Notes: a model not told the origin generated them from the sequence alone. A DNA stretch of 64,000 nt from Achromobacter deleyi (GCF_016127315.1 NZ_CP065997.1:2046001-2110000), one strand, 5' to 3'. Positions 1 to 10,264 are shown, numbered from the stretch's first letter. Translations and numbers: made by a program.

Positions 1-253
1 GATGGCCGGGCGCCTCGACCCACTGCAGCGCGCTGTCGACCTGCGCGGCCATCTCGGCCGGCATGGGCGCGGCCAGCTGACGGGCCAGCGCGTCCGGCAG
101 CTGGCGCGCCAGGGCCGAGGCGCGCTGCGCGTAGATCTGTTCCGGCAGGCCCAGCGCGCCCAGCAGGGTGCAGGCCGTGGCCGAGCCGATACCGGGCTCC
201 AGGGACAGGCGCAACCAGGCGGACAATTCAGCGGCGGTATGGGTGAGCGGCAT
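1..253 (-). CDS. dprA: DNA-processing protein DprA, N-terminal part (cut by window edge)
   Basis: Reading leftward from an ATG at 253, the frame gives about 84 residues that run off the window start. It contains the DprA N-terminal SAM-like region: AWLRLSLEPGIG, then LLGALGLPEQIYA. DprA loads RecA onto incoming single-stranded DNA during natural transformation; that role is known for the family, not shown here. The gene is divergent from def, with about 250 bases between them. That gap holds a short A/T-rich palindrome (ATTAGA at 440-445, TCTAAT at 455-460) and no gene I can support. The Rossmann core that would settle the call lies outside the window. Confidence 0.8.
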   Translation of the reverse strand, partial: MPLTHTAAELSAWLRLSLEPGIGSATACTLLGALGLPEQIYAQRASALARQLPDALARQLAAPMPAEMAAQVDSALQWVEAPGH

Positions 254-505
254 GGCAAGGGCGCCGGCGGGCCGGCGCGAAGGAAACGGGAGGGTGGGCG
301 CCCTTGGGGCGCCGATCGTTCGAGAGTGTCGCATGGCGGCCACGGCGGTCCCGGCAAGGGGGATCGAATGGTCCCGGCCGGAAGGGGCCGTAAATCGGGG
401 GCGGGTGGGGCCGGATAATCCCCGGGTTAGCCGAAAACTATTAGAAATCAAGAATCTAATGAATTAAACTGTTGGTCAGGCACTATTACCGACGATTCCT
501 TTTCA

Positions 506-1018
506 ATGGCATTACTCCCTATTCTTCGCTACCCGGATCCGCGCTTGCACAAGAAGGCCAAGCCGGTCGCCGAGGTCGATGACCGCATCCGCCAACTGGT
601 GCGCGACATGGCCGACACCATGTACGACGCGCCGGGCGTGGGCCTGGCCGCGACGCAGGTCGACGTGCACGAGCGCGTGGTCGTCATCGACGTCTCCGAA
701 GAAAGCAATCAGCTGCTGGTGCTGATCAATCCCGAGATCACCTGGCACAGCGACGATTACAAGATCTACGAGGAAGGCTGTCTGTCGGTCCCCGGCATCT
801 ACGACGAAGTCGAGCGCGCCTCGCGCATCCGCTGCAAGGCGCTGGACATCGACGGCAAGCCGTTCGAGTTCGAGGCCGACGGCCTCCTGGCCGTGTGCGT
901 GCAGCACGAGCTCGACCACCTGGAAGGCAAGGTGTTCGTCGAATACCTGTCCAACCTGAAGCAGAACCGCATCAAGACCAAGCTGAAAAAGGCCGAGCGC
1001 GAAGCGCTGCGCGCCTGA
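506..1018 (+). CDS. def: Peptide deformylase
   Basis: This cytoplasmic metalloenzyme removes the N-formyl group from nascent proteins. The 170-residue product carries all three family motifs in order: GVGLAATQ near residue 45, EGCLSVP near residue 90 with the metal-ligand Cys, and HELDH near residue 133 with the two His ligands and catalytic Glu. Length is normal. The ATG at 506 gives the expected [14 protein letters not shown] start. The gene stops 32 bases before fmt, which adds the formyl group to initiator tRNA; the def-fmt pair is a standard operon. Confidence 0.97.
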   Translation: MALLPILRYPDPRLHKKAKPVAEVDDRIRQLVRDMADTMYDAPGVGLAATQVDVHERVVVIDVSEESNQLLVLINPEITWHSDDYKIYEEGCLSVPGIYDEVERASRIRCKALDIDGKPFEFEADGLLAVCVQHELDHLEGKVFVEYLSNLKQNRIKTKLKKAEREALRA

Positions 1019-1050
1019 CGCCCGTTTCCTTCTTTCCGGTCCGACCCCCC

Positions 1051-1992
1051 ATGCGCCTAGTTTTCGCCGGCACGCCGGAATTCGCCCGTATCGCCTTCGA
1101 CGCCCTGCGGGCCGCCGGCCACGACATTCCCCTGGTCATGACCCAGCCCGACCGTCCGGCCGGACGCGGGCTCAAGCTGACCCCGAGCCCGGTCAAGCAG
1201 GCCGCGCTCGACGCCGGCATCGAGGTCGCCCAGCCGCGCAGCCTGCGGCTGGATGGCCGCTATCCCGAGGAAGCCGCCGAGGCCCGCGCCCTGCTCGAGC
1301 GCATCGCGCCCGACGTGATGGTGGTCGCGGCCTATGGCCTGATCCTGCCGCAATGGGTGCTGGACCTGCCGCGCCTGGGTTGCCTGAACATCCATGCCAG
1401 CCTGCTGCCGCGCTGGCGCGGCGCGGCGCCGATCCAGCGCGCCATCGAGGCAGGCGACGCGCGCACCGGCGTGACCATCATGCAGATGGACGCGGGCCTG
1501 GATACCGGCGACATGCTGCTGGAGCGGGTCGTGCCGATCGGCGCCGAGACCAATGCCGCGCAATTGCACGACGCGCTGGCGCTGGCCGGTGGCGAGGCGA
1601 TCGTGGCGGCCCTGGCCGCGCTGGCCCAGGGCGGCTTGACGCCGACCCCGCAGCCCGAGGACGGCGTGACCTACGCCGCCAAGCTGGACAAGGCCGAGGC
1701 CGCGCTCGATTGCAGCCAGCCGGCGGAACTGCTGGCGCGCCGCGTGCGCGCCTTCAATCCGGTGCCGGGCGCCAGCATCCGCTTGCCCGGCCTGGCCGAT
1801 CCCGTGAAGGTGTGGCGCGCCCAGGCCTTGCCGCAGCCCGCCGCGGCCGCGCCCGGCAGCGTGCTGCGCGCGGATGCCGAAGGCATCGACATCGCGACCG
1901 GCGAGGGCGTGCTGCGCCTGCTGGAGTTGCAGAAGGCCGGCGGCAAGCGCCAGCCGGTGGATGTGTTCGTGCGGGGTTGGCAGCCGGCCTGA
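1051..1992 (+). CDS. fmt: Methionyl-tRNA formyltransferase
   Basis: The 313-residue enzyme transfers a formyl group from 10-formyltetrahydrofolate to Met-tRNA(fMet). It opens with [12 protein letters not shown] and has the formyltransferase core with [16 protein letters not shown] (the catalytic Asn and the HASLLP signature) and [15 protein letters not shown]. The C-terminal tRNA-binding barrel follows from about residue 205. The frame is open further upstream, but the ATG at 1051 matches the family start and avoids overlap with def. It is the second gene of the def-fmt operon. Confidence 0.97.
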   Translation: MRLVFAGTPEFARIAFDALRAAGHDIPLVMTQPDRPAGRGLKLTPSPVKQAALDAGIEVAQPRSLRLDGRYPEEAAEARALLERIAPDVMVVAAYGLILPQWVLDLPRLGCLNIHASLLPRWRGAAPIQRAIEAGDARTGVTIMQMDAGLDTGDMLLERVVPIGAETNAAQLHDALALAGGEAIVAALAALAQGGLTPTPQPEDGVTYAAKLDKAEAALDCSQPAELLARRVRAFNPVPGASIRLPGLADPVKVWRAQALPQPAAAAPGSVLRADAEGIDIATGEGVLRLLELQKAGGKRQPVDVFVRGWQPA

Positions 1993-2049
1993 GGCCGGTC
2001 TTCGCCATTGCCGCCAGGGGCCGGCCGCCGCGGGGCGGGCGGCCCGTTC

Positions 2050-2565
2050 TCAGGGGCGCTGGGCCAGCAGGTCCAGGTAGGCGCCGGACAACAGCTGGTC
2101 CGGCGCGATCCGCAGGCTGGCCAGCAGCTCATGGGCCTCGGCCATGCCGGCCTCGACGCTTTCGCCGTCGCGCAGCACCACTTCCAGCTCCAGGAAATCC
2201 CCCAGTCCCTCGACCCGATCCAGGTGGATGCGGGTGCGGCCGGCCATGAACAGCAGGCGCTGCTTGCGCACGCGGCCGATCACGCCATAGGCCAGCCCCA
2301 GCGCGTCGCGCAGGGTGTCGGGCGAGGCGGTCGGCGAAATGACGTAGAAGCTCTCCCTGGGACCGGTGTCGTCGGCGCGGCGGTAGAAGATCAGTTCGCC
2401 CTTGCCATCGGCGAATACGCGCAGCTTGAGCCGGCCGTCGGGGCAGGCGAAGAAGGTGTCGTCCTGCGCGATGGCGACGGGCGCCTTGCCGGACAGCGCC
2501 GCGGCCAGCGATTCGAGGGCCGCCAGGCTGGCGACCCTTGCCTTGATTTCGACGTTGCGGGCCAT
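2050..2565 (-). CDS. CYTH domain protein (class IV adenylate cyclase-like)
   Basis: The 171-residue protein begins MARNVEIKAR, the ExExK-type strand that defines the CYTH (CyaB/thiamine triphosphatase) fold. Further basic and acidic residues of the tunnel follow (RLKLRVF, GELIFYRR, DRVEGLGDFLELEVVL). CYTH enzymes act on triphosphates with divalent metals; known activities include adenylate cyclase, thiamine triphosphatase and tripolyphosphatase. The sequence alone does not say which applies. It lies 26 bases downstream of the HAD phosphatase gene on the same strand, so the two may be co-transcribed. Confidence 0.85.
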   Translation of the reverse strand: MARNVEIKARVASLAALESLAAALSGKAPVAIAQDDTFFACPDGRLKLRVFADGKGELIFYRRADDTGPRESFYVISPTASPDTLRDALGLAYGVIGRVRKQRLLFMAGRTRIHLDRVEGLGDFLELEVVLRDGESVEAGMAEAHELLASLRIAPDQLLSGAYLDLLAQRP

Positions 2566-2591
2566 GGGCGTGTCCTTGTCGGGGCGCCGCG

Positions 2592-3218
2592 TCAGGCCAG
2601 CGCGGCGGGCAGTTCTGCGACCTGCATGAACAGTTCATCGGGGCCGCGGTCGCGCAGCGCGTCGACGTGGTTGTAGCCCCAGGCCACCGATCCCACGCGC
2701 ACGCCGGCCTTGCGGGCCGCGTCGATGTCGCGCATCTCGTCGCCCACCAGCAGGAAGCGTTCCGGCGGGGTGCCGTGGCGCTGTAGCAGGCGGTCGATCT
2801 TGGCGGCCTTGCCGAACAGGTCGGTGCCGCATTCATAGTCGTCGAACAGCGCGGCGGTGTCCGGTCCGAGCACGCGCTGCACGTTCTCCAGCGAATTCGA
2901 GCTGACCACCGCCAGCCGCAGCCCGCCCGCCTTCAGGCGGGCCAGCGCGTCGGGGATGCCGTCGAACAGGTGCACGCCGGGATCGATCTCCTGCATCAAG
3001 GTGCGCACGTGCGCCATGATGGCGGGCAGTTTCCACAGCGGGATGCCCAGGAACTTCAGGATCTCGGAGGCGTCGCGATGGCGCAGTTGATCGCGCTCGG
3101 CGGCGTCGATCTTGCGAAAGCCGTACTTGTCGGCCACCGTGTTGAGGATGGAATTGAACCAGGGCATGGTGTCCGCCAGGGTTCCGTCGAAATCAAAAGC
3201 TGCGATGTCGTATTTCAA
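2592..3218 (-). CDS. HAD-superfamily hydrolase (phosphoglycolate phosphatase-like)
   Basis: The product has HAD motif I (DFDGTLADT, nucleophile Asp), motif II (VVSSNS), a conserved Lys region (FGKAAKIDRLL) and motif III/IV (LLVGDEMRDIDAARKAG). A helical cap lies between motifs I and II. I chose a TTG start at 3218 (208 residues) because the upstream ATG at 3284 lies inside the preceding gene and adds 22 residues unlike the family. The substrate is unknown; phosphoglycolate or a related small phosphoester is typical for this branch. Confidence 0.85.
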   Translation of the reverse strand: MKYDIAAFDFDGTLADTMPWFNSILNTVADKYGFRKIDAAERDQLRHRDASEILKFLGIPLWKLPAIMAHVRTLMQEIDPGVHLFDGIPDALARLKAGGLRLAVVSSNSLENVQRVLGPDTAALFDDYECGTDLFGKAAKIDRLLQRHGTPPERFLLVGDEMRDIDAARKAGVRVGSVAWGYNHVDALRDRGPDELFMQVAELPAALA

Positions 3219-3237
3219 GAAAAAATCCGATGCCGAT

Positions 3238-3798
3238 CTACATGGGGTGAAGCAGATACTGCACCACTGGCGCCAGGCCTTCAAGCGGCGGCGCGCCCGC
3301 GACGACGCGCTGGGCGTTGGTCCAGGGATAGTCCAGCGCCAGCAGCCAGCCGAATACCGCTTCGGCGTCGGCGGGCGGCAGCGTCACCATGGTCTCGATC
3401 GTAATGGTCAGGTGGGTGGCGCGGTACGGCTCCGGCTGGAAGGTCCAGGCATAGCGGCCGCAGCCCACGCGCACATTGCCCGTGGCCTTTTCGGTCATGC
3501 CGACGATCCAGTCACAGGAATAATCAGACAGACGCGCATCGGCCTCGGGCCGCGCCAGGTAGAAGGTGTAGACGTTGTCGTAGGTCTGGCCGAACTTGCG
3601 TACCAAGGTGTCGGTGATCGCGGCCAGGCCGTGGGACTCGGGCGGAAACGCGATGGCCTGCGTGCGCAGGGCCATCTTCAGCACCGCTTGCGGCGCGAAG
3701 GCGCGCGCCATGTAGTGCGGGCGGTTTTCGTCCTTGGCGTGGAAGTAATCGCGCAATACGGACTCGGTGCTGGCGGGAGACGACGAACCGGTGGTCAT
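3238..3798 (-). CDS. NTF2/SnoaL-like protein of unknown function
   Basis: The 186-residue soluble protein looks like a cone-shaped NTF2-like (SnoaL-type) domain: an N-terminal helix with VLRDYFHAKDENRPHYMARAF, then alternating strands such as NVYTFYLARP and GRYAWTFQPEP. No catalytic signature or signal peptide is visible. It lies between the LOG-family gene upstream and the HAD gene downstream, all on the same strand with 20 to 25 base gaps, so it is probably part of one transcript. Function unknown. Confidence 0.7.
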   Translation of the reverse strand: MTTGSSSPASTESVLRDYFHAKDENRPHYMARAFAPQAVLKMALRTQAIAFPPESHGLAAITDTLVRKFGQTYDNVYTFYLARPEADARLSDYSCDWIVGMTEKATGNVRVGCGRYAWTFQPEPYRATHLTITIETMVTLPPADAEAVFGWLLALDYPWTNAQRVVAGAPPLEGLAPVVQYLLHPM

Positions 3799-3822
3799 TG
3801 CGGGGCTTTCCTTGGGGGCGGG

Positions 3823-4425
3823 TTAGGGGGCGCGATGCTCGGGCTTGACCGGCTCGAACCACTTGGAAACGTTGGGCGGCTCGTAGATGGCGTAGCGGTC
3901 CAGCAGCGTCGCCGGGTCGCTTTCCACCACCAGCATGTCGCGGTGCTGGGGGCGCATGAAGGCTTCGTCGACGGCGTGGTCGACGAACTGCATCAGCGCG
4001 TCGTAGTAGCCGGCGATGTTCAGCAGGCCGCAGGGCTTCTGGTGCATGCTGAGCTGGGCCCAGGTCCAGACCTCGAAGAACTCCTCCAGCGTGCCGGCGC
4101 CGCCGGGCAGCGCGATGAAGCCGTCGGCCTTTTCCATCATCATGGCCTTGCGCTCGTGCATGTTCTGCACCAGGTGCAGCTCGGTCAGGCCGCGATGGGC
4201 CTGTTCCTTCTTCTGCAGCAGTTCCGGGATCACGCCGATCACGCGGCCGCCGCCGGCCAGCACCTCGTTGGCGATCACGCCCATGATGCCGACGACCGAG
4301 CCGCCGTAGACCAGGGCGAGGTCGCGCTTGACCAGCTCACGGGCCAGCACGCGGGCCTGTTCCAGGTATTCGGGGCGCGCGCCGGGATTGGAGCCGCAAT
4401 ACACGCAGATGTTCTTCAGGGTCAT
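3823..4425 (-). CDS. LOG-family protein (TIGR00730, nucleotide phosphoribohydrolase type)
   Basis: The 200-residue Rossmann-like protein has the hallmark PGGAGTLEE motif (PGGxGTxxE) and the upstream Arg/Lys-rich MHERKAMM segment typical of Lonely-Guy enzymes. Family members hydrolyse nucleoside 5'-monophosphates, including cytokinin ribotides, to base and ribose phosphate. The N-terminus ICVYCGSNPG matches the family. It appears to be the first gene of a leftward cluster with the NTF2-like, HAD and CYTH genes. Its in vivo substrate in a betaproteobacterium is uncertain. Confidence 0.92.
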   Translation of the reverse strand: MTLKNICVYCGSNPGARPEYLEQARVLARELVKRDLALVYGGSVVGIMGVIANEVLAGGGRVIGVIPELLQKKEQAHRGLTELHLVQNMHERKAMMMEKADGFIALPGGAGTLEEFFEVWTWAQLSMHQKPCGLLNIAGYYDALMQFVDHAVDEAFMRPQHRDMLVVESDPATLLDRYAIYEPPNVSKWFEPVKPEHRAP

Positions 4426-4653
4426 ATGAAGCTACTTATTGCCGGGCCCGTTACAGATTGCGTCACGGGCCGTCCGGGAAGCCGATAGTTTACGAGAAGC
4501 GCCGGACGGGTTTTTTCGGGGAGCGTGAAGGCCGGATTCGGGGCCATGGGCAATGTTTGGACACAGCATCTTTTCGCATGGCCGGTAGACTGGGTTGTTC
4601 GGAACGACTGGAAGTCCAGCGTCGTATTGCCAACCCCACAAGGAGCTAACGAT

Positions 4654-5214
4654 ATGGAAAACACGACCCGTAACCACGACAAGGCGAGCCGCCCCTTCGA
4701 CATGGATGTGAAGGCGATCCGCGCCAAGGCGCGCCAGGACATCGAGTCCGGCGCCGTCACCGACACCTACCGCGCCGACCGCAAGACCGTGCTCAAGCTG
4801 CTGAACGAAGCGCTGGCCACCGAGATCGTCTGTGTGCTGCGCTACAAGCGCCACTTCTTCATGGCCCGCGGCCTGAACGCCGAGCCGGTGGCGGCGGAAT
4901 TCGCCGAGCACGCCACCCAGGAACAGGACCACGCCGACAAGCTGGCCGAACGCATCGTGCAGCTGGGCGGCGAGCCCAACCTGTCGCCCACGGGCCTGCT
5001 CGAGCGCAGCCACTCCGAGTACATCGAGGGCGCCACGCTCGAGGAAATGATCAAGGAAAACCTGATCGCCGAGCGCATCGCCATCGACAGCTACCGGCAG
5101 ATGATCGACTACATCGGCGAGCAGGATTCGACCACGCGCCGCCTGCTGGAAGAAATCCTGGCGGTCGAGGAAGAGCACGCGGACGACATGTCGGATTTCC
5201 TGGCCAAGCACTGA
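4654..5214 (+). CDS. Ferritin-like diiron protein (bacterioferritin/Dps type)
   Basis: The 186-residue four-helix protein carries ferritin-type ligands: EALATEIVCVLRY, HATQEQDHADKL, AERIAIDSYRQM and LAVEEEHADDMSDFL, with two ExxH pairs. The frame is open upstream to 4525, but the ATG at 4654 follows a clear AAGGAG Shine-Dalgarno sequence about 9 bases before it. Relatives store iron or protect DNA from peroxide. The strongly polar N-terminal tail is unlike classical Bfr, so I do not assign bfr. The gene is divergent from the LOG gene and convergent with hxlR. Confidence 0.88.
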   Translation: MENTTRNHDKASRPFDMDVKAIRAKARQDIESGAVTDTYRADRKTVLKLLNEALATEIVCVLRYKRHFFMARGLNAEPVAAEFAEHATQEQDHADKLAERIVQLGGEPNLSPTGLLERSHSEYIEGATLEEMIKENLIAERIAIDSYRQMIDYIGEQDSTTRRLLEEILAVEEEHADDMSDFLAKH

Positions 5215-5227
5215 GGGGTTGCCGGCT

Positions 5228-5614
5228 TCAGGCCCGGCGCGCGGCGGCCGCGTCGTGGCGGCGCGCCGCCGCGTCCAGCTGCGCGTGGTGCCTTTCGGCC
5301 CAGCGATCCAGCGCCACCAGCGCCACGTTCAGCGATTTCCCCAGGTCGGTCAGGTGATAGCGCACGTGCGGCGGCACGGTGCGCATGTCCTCGCGCCGCA
5401 CCAGCCCGTGGCGCTCCAGGTCGCGCAGCGTCTGCGTCATCATCTTCTGTGAAATGCCGTCGAGCTTGCGCAGCAGTTCGTTGTTGCGCAGCGGGCCGCG
5501 CGCCAGCGCCGGCAGGACCAGCGGCACCCACTTGCCGGAGATCAGCTCGAGCGCGCGGCGCGACGGGCAGGCGGCGTCGAAGACGTCGCCGGAGGAAGCG
5601 GGAGAGACAGCCAT
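5228..5614 (-). CDS. HxlR-family winged-helix transcriptional regulator
   Basis: The 128-residue protein matches the HxlR family: an N-terminal Cys (DAACPSRRALELISGKW), then RNNELLRKLDGISQKMMTQTLRDLERHGLV as the recognition helix region, and the wing RTVPPHVRYHLTDLG. HxlR proteins often sense electrophiles or oxidants through the conserved Cys. It is divergent from the Gdx/SugE-type exporter gene at 5710, and the gap holds an inverted repeat, so it most likely represses that exporter and itself. Confidence 0.92.
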   Translation of the reverse strand: MAVSPASSGDVFDAACPSRRALELISGKWVPLVLPALARGPLRNNELLRKLDGISQKMMTQTLRDLERHGLVRREDMRTVPPHVRYHLTDLGKSLNVALVALDRWAERHHAQLDAAARRHDAAAARRA

Positions 5615-5629
5615 GTCGGGCCCTTCATG

Positions 5630-5663
5630 GTTACCAAAAGGTGCGTACTTGTGCCTGGGTAAC
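5630..5663. promoter_or_regulatory. Candidate HxlR operator (inverted repeat)
   Basis: GTTACC at 5630-5635 and GGTAAC at 5658-5663 form a perfect inverted repeat in the short divergent gap between the HxlR gene and the SMR exporter. The half-site spacing is about one and a half helical turns wider than a compact palindrome. Assignment to HxlR is by position only. Confidence 0.5.
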
Positions 5664-5709
5664 TATAGGCCCTAAGCTGGCCGCATTCCAATCTCGAAGG
5701 GAGGCCGCG

Positions 5710-6027
5710 ATGGCCTGGTGGATCCTGTTGGCCGCGAGCGCGGTGGAAATCGTGATGGCGCTGGCGTTGAAGTACGCCGACGGCTGGACGCGCTTCTGGC
5801 CCAGCGCCATCGGCATCGCCGCGGCCCTGGGCAGCATCTTCCTGCTGACGCTGGCGATGCGGCATCTGCCTGCCGGCACCGCCTACGCGGTGTGGACCGG
5901 CATCGGTTCCGTGGGCATCACGGTGCTGGGGATCGCGCTGTTCGGGGATTCGCCGTCCGTCGCGCGGCTGGCGTGCATCGCGCTGATCGTGGGCGGCGTG
6001 GCGGGACTGAAACTGCTGGAAGCCTGA
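5710..6027 (+). CDS. SMR-family exporter, Gdx/SugE type (guanidinium exporter)
   Basis: The 105-residue protein has four membrane helices. It carries the essential SMR glutamate in helix 1 (E13, in SAVEIVMALALKYADG) and the Gdx-type helix 3 signature GTAYAVWTGIG, which differs from EmrE's AYAIWSG. Gdx proteins swap guanidinium ions for protons and work as antiparallel dimers. Many gdx genes sit under a guanidine riboswitch; I see no such aptamer in the 95-base leader. Control is probably by the divergent HxlR regulator instead. Quaternary ammonium export is the alternative function. Confidence 0.85.
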   Translation: MAWWILLAASAVEIVMALALKYADGWTRFWPSAIGIAAALGSIFLLTLAMRHLPAGTAYAVWTGIGSVGITVLGIALFGDSPSVARLACIALIVGGVAGLKLLEA

Positions 6028-6065
6028 AGGCAGCCGGCGGCGGATGCCGCCGGCGTGCATGACGC

Positions 6066-7382
<1,317 letters not shown>

Positions 7383-7531
7383 GGAATACCTCGGTGGGCG
7401 CGAGCCGGCGCCAATGATCAAATACTGCGCAATTTTAGCGCGGCAGGGCGGGGGGCCGTTATTTTAGCGGGTTGCCGGGGCGGCGACCCATTGATGTGTG
7501 TCCCCAATATCCGGGCGGACGGTGACGACCG

Positions 7532-8164
7532 TCAGGCGCCGCTGCGGCGGTACAGCGCCAGGGTGCCGGCCAGCCCGATCATGAGCGAGCCGCAGACCCG
7601 GTTCAGCCAGCGCAGGCCCGAGCCGCGGAAGGCGCGCACCAGCTGCGCGCCCAGGGTGGCGTAGGCCAGCATGGTCAGGATGTTCATCAGCGCCAGCACG
7701 GCGGCCACGGTGGCGTACTGAGGCAGCAGGGGCGCCTGGGTATTGATGAACTGCGGCAGGAAGGCCGACATGAACAGCAGCGCCTTCGGGTTGGTCAGCG
7801 CCACCACGAAGCTGCGCAGGCCCAGCTTGAGGCCCGCCGGCCGCGCGGCGCCGGGTTCGGCGGCCGGCAGCACCAGCGCGGCGTCCGAGCGCAGCATTTT
7901 CCAGCCCAGGTAGGCCAGATAGGCCGCGCCCGCCCACTTGATGACATGGAAGGCGACCTCGGAAGCGGCCAGCACCACGCCCAGGCCGAAGGCCACCGCG
8001 CCCACCAGGATGAAGTCGGCCAGCACCGCGCCGCCCATGCCCCAGCAGGCGGTGCGCACGCCGTGGCGCGAACCGTTGCTCATGGCGAGCAGCACGGTCG
8101 GGCCGGGCGTCACGATGGCGACGGCCGAGGCCAGGATGAACAGCAGCAGCGTGGCGGTGGACAT
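7532..8164 (-). CDS. LysE/RhtB-family amino-acid exporter
   Basis: The 210-residue inner-membrane protein has about six hydrophobic segments and the family N-terminus ASAVAIVTPGPTVLLAMSNGSRHG. PGP in the first loop and the G-rich second helix are diagnostic. Family members export amino acids such as lysine, threonine, homoserine or leucine by proton exchange. The substrate cannot be told from sequence. It is divergent from rsmB with a 131-base gap. Confidence 0.9.
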   Translation of the reverse strand: MSTATLLLFILASAVAIVTPGPTVLLAMSNGSRHGVRTACWGMGGAVLADFILVGAVAFGLGVVLAASEVAFHVIKWAGAAYLAYLGWKMLRSDAALVLPAAEPGAARPAGLKLGLRSFVVALTNPKALLFMSAFLPQFINTQAPLLPQYATVAAVLALMNILTMLAYATLGAQLVRAFRGSGLRWLNRVCGSLMIGLAGTLALYRRSGA

Positions 8165-8295
8165 GGCGGGCTCCGAGGCAAGCGGCCAGTGTGACGCGCC
8201 CGGCGCGGTTCGTCCAGCGCCCGCCGTGGGGCCGTCGGCGGGGGCGGCGGCCCGCGCCGGGCTACCATAGCGGTCTTGTCCTTTGATTTGCTGCC

Positions 8296-9633
8296 ATGTC
8301 CACGCGTTCCGATACCCCCCATCTGGCTCCCCCGCTTTCCGCCGTCATGCTTTCCAGCGCACGCGTGGTGGAGGACGTCCTGGAAGGCCGTTCGTTGACC
8401 GACGCCCTGGCCGACGTCGACGGCGCCCTGCGTCCCGCGGCCCAGGCGGTGTCGTTCCACGCGATGCGCTACCTGGGCTGGGCCGACGCGGTCGGCCGCG
8501 AGCTGGTACAGCGCTATCCCAATGTGCTGTTCGAGTCGCTGCTGCTGGTGTCGCTGACGCTGCTCAAGGCCGAGGGCGAGGCCGCGGCCGCGCTGCCGGG
8601 CATGCCGGTCTACGCGCCCCACACCGTGGTGGACCAAGCCGTTACGGCCGCGTCCTCGAACCGCTCCCTGGCCTCGTTCAAGGGCCTGCTCAATGCCTGC
8701 CTGCGCCGTTTCCTGCGTGAGCGGGCGGCGCTGGAGACCGCCGTGGCAGACAGCCCCGAGGCCGAATGGAACCATCCGGGCTGGTGGGTCAAGCAATTGC
8801 GCGTGGCCTATCCGCAGCAATGGCAGGAGATCCTGCGGGCGGCCAACGTGCCGGCGCCGCTGACCCTGCGCGTCAACCGCCGCTGCGCCAGCCGCGAGCA
8901 GGTGTTGGCCGCGTTCCAGGACGCGGGCCTGGCCGCCGAGCCGGTGGGCCAGGCCGGCCTGGTGCTGGCCACGCCGCGCCCGGTGACCCAGCTTCCCGGT
9001 TTCGCCGAGGGCTGGTGGTCGGTGCAGGACGCCGGCGCCCAGCTGGCCGCCGAGTTGCTGGCGCCCAAGGACGGCATGCGGGTGCTGGATGCCTGCGCCG
9101 CGCCGGGCGGCAAGACCGCCCACCTGCTGGAGCTGGCCGACATCGACCTGCTGGCCCTGGACGCCGACGCCGACCGCCTGGTGCGGGTCGGCCAGAACCT
9201 GGACCGCCTGGGCCTGGCGGGCGAGCACGTGCGGCTGCAGGCCGCCGACGCCGCCGACCTGGACGCCTGGTGGGACGGCAAGCCCTTCGACGCCGTGCTG
9301 GCGGACGTGCCGTGCACCGCCTCGGGCATCGTGCGGCGCCATCCCGACATCCGCTGGCTGCGGCGCGAGAACGACGTGCGCCGTACCGCCACGCTGCAGG
9401 CGCGGATCCTGGACGCGCTCTGGCGCACCGTGGCGCCCGGCGGCCGCCTGCTGTATGTGACCTGCTCGATCTTCCCGATCGAGGGCACGCGCCAGGCGCT
9501 CGAGTTCCTGCAGCGCCACCCCGAGGCCCAGCGCCTGGACGCGCCGGGCCAATTGCTGCCAGTTGCGGTCGATGCAACACCCGCGGCGCAACGCGATGGA
9601 TTTTTCTACGCCTTGTTTGCCAAGCAGTCCTGA
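8296..9633 (+). CDS. rsmB: 16S rRNA (cytosine-967-C5)-methyltransferase RsmB
   Basis: The 445-residue protein has an N-terminal NusB-like RNA-binding domain (about residues 15-150) and a C-terminal SAM-dependent methylase. Visible motifs are DACAAPGGKTAHLLEL (SAM-binding loop), ADVPCTASGIVRRHPD (Cys340, product release) and YVTCSIFPIEG (Cys390, nucleophile). It methylates C967 of 16S rRNA. It starts the conserved run rsmB-DUF4390-ntrY-regulator-trkA-trkH, which is probably a single transcription unit. Confidence 0.96.
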   Translation: MSTRSDTPHLAPPLSAVMLSSARVVEDVLEGRSLTDALADVDGALRPAAQAVSFHAMRYLGWADAVGRELVQRYPNVLFESLLLVSLTLLKAEGEAAAALPGMPVYAPHTVVDQAVTAASSNRSLASFKGLLNACLRRFLRERAALETAVADSPEAEWNHPGWWVKQLRVAYPQQWQEILRAANVPAPLTLRVNRRCASREQVLAAFQDAGLAAEPVGQAGLVLATPRPVTQLPGFAEGWWSVQDAGAQLAAELLAPKDGMRVLDACAAPGGKTAHLLELADIDLLALDADADRLVRVGQNLDRLGLAGEHVRLQAADAADLDAWWDGKPFDAVLADVPCTASGIVRRHPDIRWLRRENDVRRTATLQARILDALWRTVAPGGRLLYVTCSIFPIEGTRQALEFLQRHPEAQRLDAPGQLLPVAVDATPAAQRDGFFYALFAKQS

Positions 9634-9673
9634 ATCGCCAAGAATAGGGGGCATGACGGGGTTTCGGTGTCGT

Positions 9674-10264
9674 ATGTCCATCATTTCACGCTTATTTCTG
9701 GGGTTGTTGTTCGTAACTGCCGCGCTGTCGTTGGCGCCGGCCGGTCAGGCACACGGGTCCGAACCGAAGGTGGTGCGCGTCGAACCGGTGGTGCGGGGCG
9801 ACAAGCTTGAAATCGACGCCGACATCGAGTTCGAACTGAACCAGCAACTGCGTGACGCCGCCCAGCGCGGCGTGCCCCTGTACTTCACCGCCGACCTGAC
9901 CATCACGCGCGAGCGCTGGTGGTGGTTCGACAAATCCCTGGTGGACACCTCCCGCACCTGGCGCGTGATCTACAACGCGCTGACGCGCCAGTGGCGCGCC
10001 GGGGTCGGCGAGCTGTCCTTCCCGGTGGCGTCGCTGGACGACGCCATGAGCGTCATCCGCCACGTGCGCAACTGGCAGGTGGCCGATGCCGACGATTTCG
10101 ACGAAGGCGTGGTCTATGGCGGCCAGTTGCGGCTGCGGCTGGACACGTCGCTGCTGCCCCGGCCGTTCCAGGTCAATGCCCTGAACAGCAGCTCCTGGGT
10201 CCAGGGCACGCCGTGGACCGATTTCTCGTTCTCGCTGGGTGACAAGGAGAAAGACCCCTCATGA
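9674..10264 (+). CDS. Exported DUF4390-domain protein
   Basis: The 196-residue product has a typical signal peptide (MSIISRLFLGLLFVTAALSLAPAGQAHG) followed by a compact beta-rich domain (VVRVEPVVRGDKLEIDADIEFELNQQL, then LTITRERWWWFDK) that matches the DUF4390 family. Function is unknown. The family almost always precedes an NtrY-type kinase, and here its stop overlaps the kinase start (ATGA at 10261-10264), which suggests translational coupling and perhaps a periplasmic role in sensing. The start at 9674 was chosen for the signal peptide. Confidence 0.88.
   Translation: MSIISRLFLGLLFVTAALSLAPAGQAHGSEPKVVRVEPVVRGDKLEIDADIEFELNQQLRDAAQRGVPLYFTADLTITRERWWWFDKSLVDTSRTWRVIYNALTRQWRAGVGELSFPVASLDDAMSVIRHVRNWQVADADDFDEGVVYGGQLRLRLDTSLLPRPFQVNALNSSSWVQGTPWTDFSFSLGDKEKDPS

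Noticed and set aside
3219..3284. Upstream ATG at 3284 as the start of the HAD hydrolase
   Set aside because: It overlaps the preceding gene by 47 bases and adds residues unlike the family; a TTG at 3218 fits better.
8110..9684. A 524-codon open frame on the minus strand opposite rsmB
   Set aside because: It is antisense to a clear rsmB and rich in Gln, His, Arg and Gly as expected from high-GC shadow frames; no domain is visible.
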